Of a stretch of DNA of 64,000 bases, positions 39,286 to 49,707 are shown one piece after another (the stretch's first letter is position 1; the number at the start of each line of letters is the position of its first letter). This DNA comes from Pseudanabaena sp. Salubria-1. GTDB taxonomy: Bacteria; Cyanobacteriota; Cyanobacteriia; Pseudanabaenales; Pseudanabaenaceae. The stretch covers positions 1 to 64,000 of the forward strand of contig JALQCR010000013.1 in the NCBI GenBank assembly GCA_023336205.1, read 5' to 3'. The translations under genes were made by a program, and so were the position numbers. The notes beneath the pieces are model-generated. The model searched no databases, was not told where the DNA came from, and was given only the letters and a program-made list of their open reading frames with translations.

Positions 39286-40281
39286 ACGCGATGTGCAACT
39301 AAGAAATTGCAAAAAAACTCACAGCCGAGAGTGTTAGAAAATAGAACTAACGTCATGAGCGGTGAGCATTATGTTTTCCATAGAATATTTTATCATTGCC
39401 GTATTTTGCAAAATCGATGAACTGCTCAAAGAAATAACCACAAAGCATCGGATTAGAAGTAAAGGATTTGAGCCAGCCCTGAGTGACAGTGAAGTGATGA
39501 CGATGGAAATCGTCGCCGAGTATCGTGGAATAGAGACCGATGTAGGGGTCTGGCAATATTTTCGCGATCATTGGCAAGAATGGTTTCCAGGCTTAAAAAG
39601 TCGCACCACCTTTGTCAGACAAGCTGCCAATCTGTGGCAGTACAAAGCCATGCTGCAAGAAAAACTTGCCTCTCAGTTAGGTGCTTTAGACGATGACTTG
39701 CATCTGATTGATGGTGTACCAATACCTCTGTGTTACCTTGCTCGTGCATCCCGTTGTCGTAGCTTTGCAGATATTGCTGACTATGGTTACTGTGCAGCCA
39801 AGGATATGCATTACTATGGCTTTCATGGTCATGTTCTCATCAGTGGTAGCGGTGTAATTACTCAGTTTGCTCTTACTCCTGCTAATGGCGATGAACGGGA
39901 AACTCTCTGGGATTTAGTCTCCAAAATTCATGGTTTCCTGATCGGGGACAAAGGCTATCTTAGCCAACCCCTCAAGCAAGAATTACAGACCTTTGCCATT
40001 GATTTACAAACGGCTCTGCGCTCGAATATGCACGATTCCCGTCCTCATTGGTGGGTGCGATTGATTATCAAAGTGCGCCGCTTGATTGAGACTGTTATTG
40101 GTCAGTTAGTTGGACGCTTTCATCTTGATAAGGTATGGGCTAGAGACATATGGCATCTTTCTAGTCGCCTTAATCGCAAAATTCTTGCTCATACTCTTTG
40201 TTTTTGGCTCAACCGACATTCTCTTCATCCTTTACAGTTTGAAGACTTGGTTGTTTCCTAATTCTTAGTTGCACATCGCGT
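39286..40281 (+). mobile_element. IS982-family element (996 bp)
   Basis: TIR ACGCGATGTGCAACTAAGAA...TTCTTAGTTGCACATCGCGT; 7-bp TSD TAGTTTA. Confidence 0.9.
39362..40261 (+). CDS. IS982-family transposase
   Basis: LSDSEVMTMEIVAEY...LIDGVPIPLCYLARA...GDKGYLSQPL...RRLIETVIGQL. Confidence 0.9.
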   Translation: MSIMFSIEYFIIAVFCKIDELLKEITTKHRIRSKGFEPALSDSEVMTMEIVAEYRGIETDVGVWQYFRDHWQEWFPGLKSRTTFVRQAANLWQYKAMLQEKLASQLGALDDDLHLIDGVPIPLCYLARASRCRSFADIADYGYCAAKDMHYYGFHGHVLISGSGVITQFALTPANGDERETLWDLVSKIHGFLIGDKGYLSQPLKQELQTFAIDLQTALRSNMHDSRPHWWVRLIIKVRRLIETVIGQLVGRFHLDKVWARDIWHLSSRLNRKILAHTLCFWLNRHSLHPLQFEDLVVS

Positions 40282-40303
40282 TAGTTTATAAGGCTAACTC
40301 TTT

Positions 40304-41323
40304 CGCTCATATGGGGAAGTAGGTGAAATGGCAAAATAGGAGGAAGTCATTTTCATGAATCGATAGAGATGCCATGATCAAATTTCCCCTGACCGAATTG
40401 TTAGATGAACAAGCGTGCTATGAATGGTTATTAAAGATCCAGCATCCAAAGGGTTTGCATTGTCCAAGTGGACACGCAATACCAGCAGGACAAGCGCCAC
40501 ACGATCGCCAACGTACACCAATCGTCAAATATAAGTGTCGGGAATGTGGGAAAGTGTTTCACATTTTTACAGGAACAGACTTATCAGGAAGCCATTACAC
40601 CTGTGGTCAGATCGTGCTGATATTGCGTGGATTCTTACAAGGACAAACGACCCAACACATAGCCGAGGAACTAGGACTCGACTATGGGACATTATTGTCT
40701 TGGCGGCATCGCATCCAACGTCGAGGATTTGCCCATTTGATTAATGGTAATCTGCCCGATGCTGAAGCCGAGATGGACGAGATGTTTCAGAATGCAGGAG
40801 AAAAGGGAGCAAAAAAAAAGATCCAATAGCAGACCCACCAAGACAACGCGGGAATCAACGCAAAGGCAAGGGAACCATGGCAAATGACCGTCCACCCATT
40901 GTCGGTACTGTTGGGCGCAACAGTGGTCAGATCCGCATGAAGGTCTGTGACAATACTCAACAAATCACGATTCAACCGCAGGTAGAGGTAACGACCTTAC
41001 CGACCACGACAGTCTATACCGATGAATCCGATGCTTATAATCGCATACCTGCTTCTGGTCGTGAGCGTCAAACCGTTTGTCACTCTCAGCGCGAGTATGC
41101 CCGCGATGAAGATCAAGATGGTTTTTGTGAGGTTCATTGCAATACTATGGAGGGCATTTGGGTTGGTTTACGCAATTTTCTGCGTCCCTTTCGAGGTATT
41201 CACAAGAAGTATTTGTATCTGTATGTAGCCATGTTCGAGTGGGCTTACAATCTACGTTGGATTGATTTTGACTTCCTGCGTCGTCTTCTTTTTCCTCCTT
41301 CCACCTATTTACCTACATGAGCG
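40304..41323 (+). mobile_element. IS1595/ISXO2-like element copy 1 (1020 bp)
   Basis: Ends CGCTCAT...ATGAGCG; 8-bp TSD AACTCTTT on both sides. Confidence 0.9.
40374..41320 (+). CDS. ISXO2-like transposase in two frames (40374-40829 / 40877-41320), probable -1 frameshift at A9
   Basis: Zinc-ribbon CPSGH...CRECGK, EMDEMFQNAGEKGAKKK, then -1 frame DPIADPPRQRGNQRKGKGTMANDRPPIVG. Confidence 0.85.
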
Positions 41324-41340
41324 AACTCTTTACTTAGATA

Positions 41341-41486
41341 GGACTTACGCATCTGCCCTGCAATAAATTGCGGGCTAAAAGCTTAAACCTTTTGAAACAG
41401 GTTGGTTTGAGGCTTTCTTTAGTCAGTTTTAACTGCCTTGAGCTTTGAGCCAAGAACTAAAGTTCTTGGTTGATTTGCGTAAGTCC
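41341..41486. mobile_element. MITE-like element copy B
   Basis: TA-GGACTTACGCA...TGCGTAAGTCC-TA; related to 21424-21566. Confidence 0.7.
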
Positions 41487-41576
41487 TATTAGAGAAAGCA
41501 AAATGCCGCTTAATAACATCAATTCTTGGCTTCCAATTTAAAGGAGCGTCTCAACTCATTGTCTAGTGAGTTGTAA

Positions 41577-41948
41577 TCAGATTATCTTCGGCCAGAGATG
41601 ACCTACCTCAAGGATCAGTGTTGCAGCCCATACAAAGATACTGATGCCAGCCGCAGCTGCTGCAATGTCCTTAATAATACCAATTTGCATATCCTTTCGG
41701 GGTTGAACAAAATCACACAAAATTTCGATCGCGCTATTTAATAACTCTGCAACTAGCATCATTCCTGTAGCTAGTAAAATCAAAGTAAAATCAATCCATT
41801 GCTGAAGAATAAACGACAAGATAAAGACAGGAACTGATAAAACAAGTTTATAAGCAACACTAAAATCAGAGACTGCAAAATGAAGTCCTGAAAATATGAC
41901 TTTTAATTTTTTTATAGGATCATATTTAGATTTGGGTAGCTTATGCAT
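41577..41948 (-). CDS. Diacylglycerol kinase
   Basis: AELLNSAIEILCDFVQPRKDMQIGIIKDIAAAAAGIS. Confidence 0.9.
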   Translation of the reverse strand: MHKLPKSKYDPIKKLKVIFSGLHFAVSDFSVAYKLVLSVPVFILSFILQQWIDFTLILLATGMMLVAELLNSAIEILCDFVQPRKDMQIGIIKDIAAAAAGISIFVWAATLILEVGHLWPKII

Positions 41949-42103
41949 AAATTTATAGATAAGGAAGCTAGAGGCAGTTATCCATATCTTAGTATTTAAA
42001 TGATAATTAACCCTACTTGGTAATAACTATTAAACCGACTGAAACTATTCTCCAGACTGGGCTTCAATTATCTTGTCTTAAAATGCTATAACCATTTCTC
42101 AGA

Positions 42104-42592
42104 CTAACTTCCGAAATGAGAAAAGATGAAATGCTGCTTGATTACGTCAAATTTGGTGCATTCCCAATAGTCAACATGGGAAATAATTAATTCACCTTTG
42201 TCATCCAGAGTCAGATCGCTCCAGCCAGTAACTGCAATTCTCGGCTTCCAAGGTAAAGGTGCATCCCAACTCATTGTCCAACGTGTTTTGATTAGATTTT
42301 CAGTACGTGAAATTTCATGGAGCTCAAGCTTGAGATTTTTAAACCAAAAGGTAATAAAGCCGATCATCTTTTGATATTGCTTGATGCCGCGAAAGTTATA
42401 GACAGGATCTTTAAAATAGACATCTTCGCTATAGATGCTATAGGTCTGTGCTTCAGGGAATTTTGCGTAATCAGCTTGCACAATATCGAGAATGTTGGTC
42501 ATTGATGTGGTCATTTTGCGATCGCCTCTAATGAAATTGTGGCATTGACCTTTGATGATAACCTTGAGAACGCGTAACCCTAAGAACCTCAA
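42104..42592 (-). CDS. DUF2358-like (SnoaL/NTF2-fold) protein
   Basis: VYFKDPVYNFRGIKQYQKMIGFI. Confidence 0.7.
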   Translation of the reverse strand: MRFLGLRVLKVIIKGQCHNFIRGDRKMTTSMTNILDIVQADYAKFPEAQTYSIYSEDVYFKDPVYNFRGIKQYQKMIGFITFWFKNLKLELHEISRTENLIKTRWTMSWDAPLPWKPRIAVTGWSDLTLDDKGELIISHVDYWECTKFDVIKQHFIFSHFGS

Positions 42593-42641
42593 GAGAGATT
42601 AGAGCGCTTTACATTTGAAATTATTAATTTAGGAGGATTTT

Positions 42642-43100
42642 ATGTGGGCTAATGCGATCGCTGCTTATTTACATTATTTGAGCTTAGGACTTATTTTTGC
42701 AGCTTTATCTACAGAACTATTTACCCTAAAGCAGGACTTAACCAATCGTGATGGATGGCGAATTCTGATAGCCGATACTATCTATGGAATCGCAGGAATT
42801 ACGGTCTTAGTAACGGGGATTTTAAGATATTTATATTTTGAAAAAGGCGCAGATTACTATTCCCATCAACCAGTTTTCTGGATGAAAATATCTGTATTTA
42901 TTGCGGTTGGCTTATTGTCGCTATATCCCACAGTTTCATTCTTGATGTGGATTAAAAACCTTCGCGCTGAAAAGCCTCCAGAGGTAAGCCCAGAGAAAGT
43001 CAAAACCTTAAGAACAATCATTCACGTCGAGCTTGTGGGATTTAGTCTCATTCCTCTCCTCGCTTCCATGATGGCAAGAGGAATTACGTTAGGCTTATAA
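42642..43100 (+). CDS. DUF2214-like membrane protein
   Basis: AYLHYLSLGLIFAALSTELFTL...DTIYGIAGITVLVTGILR. Confidence 0.75.
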   Translation: MWANAIAAYLHYLSLGLIFAALSTELFTLKQDLTNRDGWRILIADTIYGIAGITVLVTGILRYLYFEKGADYYSHQPVFWMKISVFIAVGLLSLYPTVSFLMWIKNLRAEKPPEVSPEKVKTLRTIIHVELVGFSLIPLLASMMARGITLGL

Positions 43101-43132
43101 AACAGAGGGGACGCTTAGCGTCCCCTCTGTTT
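43099..43132. terminator. Hairpin terminator between convergent genes, loop TTA
   Basis: AAACAGAGGGGACGC-TTA-GCGTCCCCTCTGTTT. Confidence 0.75.
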
Positions 43133-43460
43133 ATGAAAGAGCATCCCTTAACATCGCTAACTTTTCAGGCAAAATGCGATAGTAAATCCAAGTTCCACGA
43201 CGCTCCTTAGTCAGTAAACCTGCTTCGTATAAAACTTTGAGATGATGGCTGACCGTTGGTTGTGCTAAGCCTAAAGTCTCCACCAATTCACAGGCGCATA
43301 CTTCTTGGCTGGGTTGAGCCGCAATTAAGCTCAAGATTTGTAAACGTGCAGGTTCCCCCAATACTCTAAAGATAGCTGCTAAATAGTTTGCATTATCAGA
43401 TGTCAGGCGACCTGCGAGCAGAGGTGGACAACAAATAGCAATAGATTGATTAGGCTTCAT
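43131..43460 (-). CDS. arsR: ArsR-family repressor
   Basis: VLGEPARLQILSLIAAQPSQEVCACELVETLGLAQPTVSHHLKVL. Confidence 0.93.
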   Translation of the reverse strand: MKPNQSIAICCPPLLAGRLTSDNANYLAAIFRVLGEPARLQILSLIAAQPSQEVCACELVETLGLAQPTVSHHLKVLYEAGLLTKERRGTWIYYRILPEKLAMLRDALS

Positions 43461-43500
43461 AAAACTTATATTGCCATGGATTATGGTGCTCTGCCAAAAT

Positions 43501-43532
43501 ATTGATTATTATAAATATAGATAAAAATCAAT
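43501..43532. promoter_or_regulatory. Candidate ArsR operator between arsR and acr3
   Basis: ATTGATT-N18-AATCAAT in the divergent promoter region. Confidence 0.5.
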
Positions 43533-43547
43533 GTTGATAATAATCTA

Positions 43548-44618
43548 ATGGTACAAGTAAAGCCGATTAAAAGACTCTCTATACTCGATCGCTTTTTGAC
43601 GCTGTGGATTTTTCTGGCGATGGCGGTAGGTGTGGCGATCGGCGCACTTTTTCCTGCGGTTGATCGGGTAATCAATCAGTTTCAAATTGGGACTACCAAT
43701 ATCCCGATCGCGATCGGCTTAATTTTGATGATGTATCCACCATTTGCGAAAGTACGTTATGAAGAATTAGGCGATGTCTTCCGTAATGGCAAAATTTTGG
43801 CTCTATCTCTTTTTCAAAGCTGGATCATTGCGCCGAGTTTGATGTTTCTATTGGCGATCGCCTTTTTTCGAGACTCTCCCGAATATATGGTGGGCTTGAT
43901 GTTGATTGGGATTGCGCCATGTATTGCAATGGTGGTGGTATGGAGCGATCTCGCTAAGGGGAATTCCGAATATACGGCGGGATTAGTTGCCTTTAATAGT
44001 ATCTTCCAAGTGCTGTTTTATAGTTTTTATGCTTGGTTTTTTATCACCGTATTACCGCCACTATTTGGCTTACAAGGCACTGTGGTGAATATCAGTATCA
44101 TTGAAATTGGACAAACTGTTTCTATTTATCTCGGTATTCCCTTTATTGTAGGTTTTTTGACGCGCTTTTTTCTGAGCAAAATTAAAGGGAAAAGCTGGTA
44201 TCACAATGTATTTATTCCTAAAATTAGCCCAATCACCCTGATTTCATTGCTGTTTACGATTGTAGTGATGTTCAGTCTCAAGGGAAATTTGATGTTAAAA
44301 ATCCCTTTGGATGTCGTCAGAATTTCGATTCCATTGTTGATTTATTTCGTAGCGATGTTTGTAGTCAGCTTTTATTTTGCTTGGCTAATCAAGGCGGATT
44401 ATGACAAAGCGGCGAGTGTGGCTTTCACGGCAGCAAGTAACAATTTTGAATTAGCGATCGCTGTTGCAGTCGGCGTATTTGGCATTAATTCTGGTGCAGC
44501 TTTTGTGGCGGTTGTTGGCCCCCTAATTGAAGTTCCAGTTTTAATTAGTCTTGTAAATTTATCTTTTTGGTTCAAGCGACATTTCTTTGACACCAAAGCT
44601 GCGTCTGTTCGGCGCTAA
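43548..44618 (+). CDS. acr3: ACR3-family arsenite efflux transporter
   Basis: [63 protein letters not shown]. Confidence 0.95.
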   Translation: MVQVKPIKRLSILDRFLTLWIFLAMAVGVAIGALFPAVDRVINQFQIGTTNIPIAIGLILMMYPPFAKVRYEELGDVFRNGKILALSLFQSWIIAPSLMFLLAIAFFRDSPEYMVGLMLIGIAPCIAMVVVWSDLAKGNSEYTAGLVAFNSIFQVLFYSFYAWFFITVLPPLFGLQGTVVNISIIEIGQTVSIYLGIPFIVGFLTRFFLSKIKGKSWYHNVFIPKISPITLISLLFTIVVMFSLKGNLMLKIPLDVVRISIPLLIYFVAMFVVSFYFAWLIKADYDKAASVAFTAASNNFELAIAVAVGVFGINSGAAFVAVVGPLIEVPVLISLVNLSFWFKRHFFDTKAASVRR

Positions 44619-44673
44619 GCCTAATTCAAATTTTAGTGTTGACAGATTCCCACAAATACAGCCAGAATAAATA

Positions 44674-44707
44674 TATTGATTAAAATGAATATTTATCTTA
44701 ATCAATA
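44674..44707. promoter_or_regulatory. Candidate second ArsR operator upstream of GAPDH gene
   Basis: TATTGATTAA-N14-TTAATCAATA, arms related to the 43501 site. Confidence 0.5.
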
Positions 44708-44737
44708 TTTAAAATAAATTTAACCTTTAGATAATCT

Positions 44738-45745
44738 ATGGCTGTGCGCGTTGGCATTAATGGTTTTGGCAGAATTGGCAGATTGGTTCTGCGTGCTGCT
44801 TGGGACTTTCCCGAATTAGAATTTGTGCATATTAATGAAATCAAGGGCGGCGTAGAAGCTGCCGCGCATTTACTCACATTTGACTCGGTGCATGGACGCT
44901 GGCAAAATGATGTGAGATTAGAAGGCGATCGCATCCAAATCGATCTTCAATCCCTTAGTTTTAGCGAATATGCCAAACCCGAATTAGTCAACTGGCAAGA
45001 ATTAGGCGTAGATATAGTTTTGGAATGTTCTGGCAAATTCCGCACCCCCAAAACCCTAAATCCCTATTTCACTAAAGGCGTAAAGAAAGTCATCGTTGCG
45101 GCTCCTGTCAAAGAAGAAGCGCTAAATATTGTCATGGGAATTAACGATTATCTCTACGATCCCGCACAGCATCATCTATTAACAGCAGCGTCTTGCACTA
45201 CTAACTGTCTCGCGCCTGTGGTGAAAGTTATCCATGAAGGTTTAGGAATTAAGCATGGAGTGATTACTACCATTCATGACAATACGAATACCCAAACCCT
45301 CGTTGATGCACCCCATAAAGATCTTCGCCGTGCTAGGGCTTCGGCTTTGTCACTGATTCCGACAACAACGGGATCGGCAACTGCGATCGCAATGATCTAT
45401 CCTGAACTCAAGGGTAAGTTAAATGGATTAGCGGTGCGCGTGCCTTTGCTGAATGCTTCCCTTACGGACTGTGTGTTTGAAGTAGAGAGAGAAACCACAA
45501 TTGAGGAAGTGAATAGCTTATTAAAAACAGCATCCGAAGGTGCGCTTAACGGAATTTTAGGTTATGAAGAACGTCCCTTAGTTTCTATTGACTACAAAGA
45601 CGATCTGCGATCGTCCATTATTGATGCCCTCTCGACAATGGTTGTGGATGGAACTCAGGTCAAGATATTGGCTTGGTATGACAACGAGTGGGGCTATTCC
45701 TGTCGCATGGCGGAATTAGCGAGAAAAGTGGCTGTGTCGATTTAA
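44738..45745 (+). CDS. ArsJ-associated glyceraldehyde-3-phosphate dehydrogenase
   Basis: [35 protein letters not shown]; directly upstream of arsJ. Confidence 0.93.
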   Translation: MAVRVGINGFGRIGRLVLRAAWDFPELEFVHINEIKGGVEAAAHLLTFDSVHGRWQNDVRLEGDRIQIDLQSLSFSEYAKPELVNWQELGVDIVLECSGKFRTPKTLNPYFTKGVKKVIVAAPVKEEALNIVMGINDYLYDPAQHHLLTAASCTTNCLAPVVKVIHEGLGIKHGVITTIHDNTNTQTLVDAPHKDLRRARASALSLIPTTTGSATAIAMIYPELKGKLNGLAVRVPLLNASLTDCVFEVERETTIEEVNSLLKTASEGALNGILGYEERPLVSIDYKDDLRSSIIDALSTMVVDGTQVKILAWYDNEWGYSCRMAELARKVAVSI

Positions 45746-45754
45746 AAACAACCT

Positions 45755-47014
45755 ATGAACTCCTCAACTGCATCACAAGCAAACTTCAAAAATTATGTGC
45801 TTGTCACCCTCACCTATTGGGGGTTTACGATTACTGATGGTGCATTGCGACTATTGGTACTGCTTTATTTCAACAATATTGGCTATACCCCAATTCAAAT
45901 CGCTTCGCTATTTCTGTTCTATGAAGTATTTGGAGTCGTTACCAACTTTTTAGGCGGATGGATTGGCTCACAATTAGGACTGAAAGTCACCCTCTATACA
46001 GGAATTGGCTTACAGATATTCTCGTTGATAATGTTATCCTTTCTCAATCCTGAATGGGCGCAGTGGTTAGCAGTTCTCTATGTGATGATCGCGCAAGCGT
46101 TTTCAGGGATTGCCAAAGACTTGACCAAAATGAGTACCAAAAGTGCAATTCGCTTAGTCGTGCCGCAGGATGCTCAATCGGCTCTATTCAAGTGGGTTGC
46201 CATCCTCACAGGTTCTAAAAATGCCCTTAAAGGTGTCGGATTTTTTGTCGGTAGTGCTTTATTAGGACTATGTGGATTTGTGAATTCCCTATGGATTATG
46301 GCGGGATGTTTATTCCTGCTTTTGTTCACAGGCTTATTCTTACCAAAGGGAATGGGCAAAATCAAAGCAAAAGTTAAGTTCAAACAACTCTTTTCTAAAA
46401 GCCCTGAAATCAATCTTCTATCAGCAGCCAGATTCTTTTTATTCGGCTCCAGAGATGTTTGGTTTGTGGTGGGACTACCAGTATTTTTGCGAAGCGTCTT
46501 AGGCTGGTCATTTTATCAAGTTGGTGGCTTCTTAGCTTGTTGGGTAATTGGCTATGGTTTAATTCAATCTCTCGCACCGACATTGATCAAGCGCTTTGGT
46601 TCTGGACAACCACCCCGATCGCAAACCGTGCGATTTTGGACAACTTCCCTAATTGCTGTACCTGCGTTAATTGCGATCGCTCTGCAATTAAATCTCCCAG
46701 CAAATTTAGTAATCATCGGCGGTTTATTCATCTTTGGCGTAGTCTTTGCATTTAACTCATCGGTGCATTCTTACCTAGTTCTCGCCTTTACTGATGATGA
46801 CAAAGTTGCTCTAAATGTTGGCTTCTATTACATGGCAAATTCGGGCGGACGCTTAGCAGGAACGGTGTTATCGGGATTAGTTTATCAGTTTGCAGGTTTA
46901 GTGGGATGTCTCTGGGTATCAACTGCTTTAGTTCTTGCCGCCGCCGTAATTACACGCAAGTTACCTGATCCGCAGATCAGCAAGGCGATCGCATGGAAAT
47001 CTGATGGTGAGTAA
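45755..47014 (+). CDS. arsJ: Organoarsenical efflux MFS transporter ArsJ
   Basis: MFS protein immediately after the GAPDH gene in the ars cluster. Confidence 0.9.
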   Translation: MNSSTASQANFKNYVLVTLTYWGFTITDGALRLLVLLYFNNIGYTPIQIASLFLFYEVFGVVTNFLGGWIGSQLGLKVTLYTGIGLQIFSLIMLSFLNPEWAQWLAVLYVMIAQAFSGIAKDLTKMSTKSAIRLVVPQDAQSALFKWVAILTGSKNALKGVGFFVGSALLGLCGFVNSLWIMAGCLFLLLFTGLFLPKGMGKIKAKVKFKQLFSKSPEINLLSAARFFLFGSRDVWFVVGLPVFLRSVLGWSFYQVGGFLACWVIGYGLIQSLAPTLIKRFGSGQPPRSQTVRFWTTSLIAVPALIAIALQLNLPANLVIIGGLFIFGVVFAFNSSVHSYLVLAFTDDDKVALNVGFYYMANSGGRLAGTVLSGLVYQFAGLVGCLWVSTALVLAAAVITRKLPDPQISKAIAWKSDGE

Positions 47015-47029
47015 GCGATCGCCTCCTGA

Positions 47030-47379
47030 TTACAGTTCCAATCTTGCTTTTAAGTTAGCTGGAGCGATATAAATACGTGCTTTGCCTCGTTTTGATTGAG
47101 CGAGCAATAATAAATCTTTATCCACCAAGGCTGCAAGATAATTTCTTGCAGTATTCTCAATGACTCCCAAATCAATAGCAACCTGTTTTGCCGTAAATTC
47201 TTGTCCAGGAGATTTCAAAGCTTCTTTCAAGATTTCTAGATGACCTCTATTCAAAGTTTTTGCTAAGGGGCTTCGATTAACCCAATGCCTGAATTGATGA
47301 AATTCATCTTTTTTTCTATCTATATACTCGTACAATGATTTAACTGCTTTTTCGATAGTTTCCACTTGGTTATAGATAA
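47030..47379 (-). pseudogene. C-terminal fragment of a Fic-family protein interrupted by IS copy 2
   Basis: wHTH-like tail HLEILKEALKSPGQEFTAKQVAIDLGVIENTARNYLAALVDKDLL; joins in frame across the IS to ...AFIYTETDDFDLTYFIYNQ (48642-48687). Confidence 0.75.
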
Positions 47380-48637
47380 CTGAGATCTTGCACCATTCCT
47401 GAAAGAGTTAAGTAGGAATGGGTTTGAGAATAATTTCAAACCCATGACGAGCAGCAATATCGGCACTAATTTGGAGATACCTAAGAAGTTTCAACCAAAG
47501 GACAGAAGGAAATAAAACGGAAAGTGTCAAATCACAGGTAGCTTTCCAGTCCAAGACAGGAGGACTCGACCATTGATCAATCCAATGGGCCAAAAGATAA
47601 GCAAGCAGAGAGAGGATAAGCCAACGATAAACACCAAGTTTTGTAGATTGCCCAAAACAATGCAAACCAAAGCGATGTTTGATGGTTTTGAAGAATCCCT
47701 CAATCGCCCAACGCTTACGACCTAACATCACCAGATAAGCACCAGAATAAGGATGAGAAGAGACAACAAAGCGTAACTCCCGTTTACTATCAGCTCTTTT
47801 GAGCCAAAACCAAGAGATCGTCAAAGGCTGAGTTAGCCCTTCTAGCAAAATTTGTTGTCCACGTTTGCCATGACGATAAAGTTGTTTGACTGTACGGCCA
47901 TCTTGAAGTTTACGATTGTTGCGTACACCGACAACGATGCGCCAAGTCTTGGCGCGGACAGTATTGAAAAACTTCACCGTACTAAACTCAGTATCAGCAA
48001 GGACAATCACAGTCTTGCCTTGGGTTAGTTGCTTGGGTACTGTCCCCAATAACTTACAAGCTAAGTCAGAGGGACTGGGGTATCCTTTGCCGCGCCATAC
48101 TCTAAAACTCCATGGTACGCGCCACTCTCCATAGACCAGATACAGTACAACCAGATGTAGTCCTCGCTTTCCGTTTAGTATTCTCACCCATGGGTCTGGT
48201 TCGTTTTGGGTGGGATTGCTCAAATGTAAAAACTTGCCGCTTTTTTCTAGGGTAGTCAAGTCTATCAGTATCTTTAATGGCACTTGTTTCGATGGGCGAT
48301 GCTTGGCGATTTGTCCCAAAATAGCCTGCCGTGTTGACCGAATTACTGCTCTCGTTGACCAGTTATAGTGATTGAGAAATCGGCTGAGTGCACTCGCTGA
48401 TTTTATCTGTGTATGTTCTGGATAAGGATGCCTTTGTGCTTCGAGAAATAGTCCTAGTATTGCATTGAGACTTGCTGTTTGATACACACTTGGCATCAAA
48501 CACAGAAGACTATACACTAGCCCTTGGGCGTGCTTAACGATGCTTTCCATGCTCGTTATTTAATTTACTACTACGCCCTTTTTTTCACATTTCTGCTCTT
48601 TCTGCAACCCCTTTTCTTGAATGGTGCAAGATCTCAG
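47380..48637 (-). mobile_element. IS4/IS701-type element copy 2 (1258 bp)
   Basis: Same TIRs and ORF as copy 1; 4-bp TSD ATAA. Confidence 0.93.
47408..48550 (-). CDS. IS4/IS701-like DDE transposase
   Basis: Identical ORF to 23048-24190. Confidence 0.9.
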   Translation of the reverse strand: MESIVKHAQGLVYSLLCLMPSVYQTASLNAILGLFLEAQRHPYPEHTQIKSASALSRFLNHYNWSTRAVIRSTRQAILGQIAKHRPSKQVPLKILIDLTTLEKSGKFLHLSNPTQNEPDPWVRILNGKRGLHLVVLYLVYGEWRVPWSFRVWRGKGYPSPSDLACKLLGTVPKQLTQGKTVIVLADTEFSTVKFFNTVRAKTWRIVVGVRNNRKLQDGRTVKQLYRHGKRGQQILLEGLTQPLTISWFWLKRADSKRELRFVVSSHPYSGAYLVMLGRKRWAIEGFFKTIKHRFGLHCFGQSTKLGVYRWLILSLLAYLLAHWIDQWSSPPVLDWKATCDLTLSVLFPSVLWLKLLRYLQISADIAARHGFEIILKPIPT

Positions 48638-48687
48638 ATAAAGTACGTGAGGTCAAAATCATCAGTTTCTGTATAGATAAAAGCTTT

Positions 48688-49707
48688 CGCTCATATGGGG
48701 AAGTAGGTGAAATGGCAAAATAGGAGGAAGTCATTTTCATAAATCGATAGAGATGCCATGATCAAATTTCCCCTGACCGAATTGTTAGATGAACAAGCGT
48801 GCTATGAATGGTTATTAAAGATCCAGCATCCAAAGGGTTTGCATTGTCCAAGTGGACACGCAATACCAGCAGGACAAGCGCCACACGATCGCCAACGTAC
48901 ACCAATCGTCAAATATAAGTGTCGGGAATGTGGGAAAGTGTTTCACATTTTTACAGGAACAGACTTATCAGGAAGCCATTACACCTGTGGTCAGATCGTG
49001 CTGATATTGCGTGGATTCTTACAAGGACAAACGACCCAACACATAGCCGAGGAACTAGGACTCGACTATGGGACATTATTGTCTTGGCGGCATCGCATCC
49101 AACGTCGAGGATTTGCCCATTTGATTAATGGTAATCTGCCCGATGCTGAAGCCGAGATGGACGAGATGTTTCAGAATGCAGGAGAAAAGGGAGCAAAAAA
49201 AAAGATCCAATAGCAGACCCACCAAGACAACGCGGGAATCAACGCAAAGGCAAGGGAACCATGGCAAATGACCGTCCACCCATTGTCGGTACTGTTGGGC
49301 GCAACAGTGGTCAGATCCGCATGAAGGTCTGTGACAATACTCAACAAATCACGATTCAACCGCAGGTAGAGGTAACGACCTTACCGACCACGACAGTCTA
49401 TACCGATGAATCCGATGCTTATAATCGCATACCTGCTTCTGGTCGTGAGCGTCAAACCGTTTGTCACTCTCAGCGCGAGTATGCCCGCGATGAAGATCAA
49501 GATGGTTTTTGTGAGGTTCATTGCAATACTATGGAGGGCATTTGGGTTGGTTTACGCAATTTTCTGCGTCCCTTTCGAGGTATTCACAAGAAGTATTTGT
49601 ATCTGTATGTAGCCATGTTCGAGTGGGCTTACAATCTACGTTGGATTGATTTTGACTTCCTGCGTCGTCTTCTTTTTCCTCCTTCCACCTATTTACCTAC
49701 ATGAGCG
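48688..49707 (+). mobile_element. IS1595/ISXO2-like element copy 2 (1020 bp), no matching TSD
   Basis: Same ends as copy 1; flanks AAAGCTTT vs AAATTGTT. Confidence 0.88.
48758..49704 (+). CDS. ISXO2-like transposase in two frames (48758-49213 / 49261-49704)
   Basis: Same translations as copy 1; A9 frameshift tract. Confidence 0.85.

Noticed and set aside
40535-40975. Extra ORFs overlapping the ISXO2-like transposase
   Set aside because: Alternative-frame or antisense ORFs within the transposase, repeated identically in copy 2
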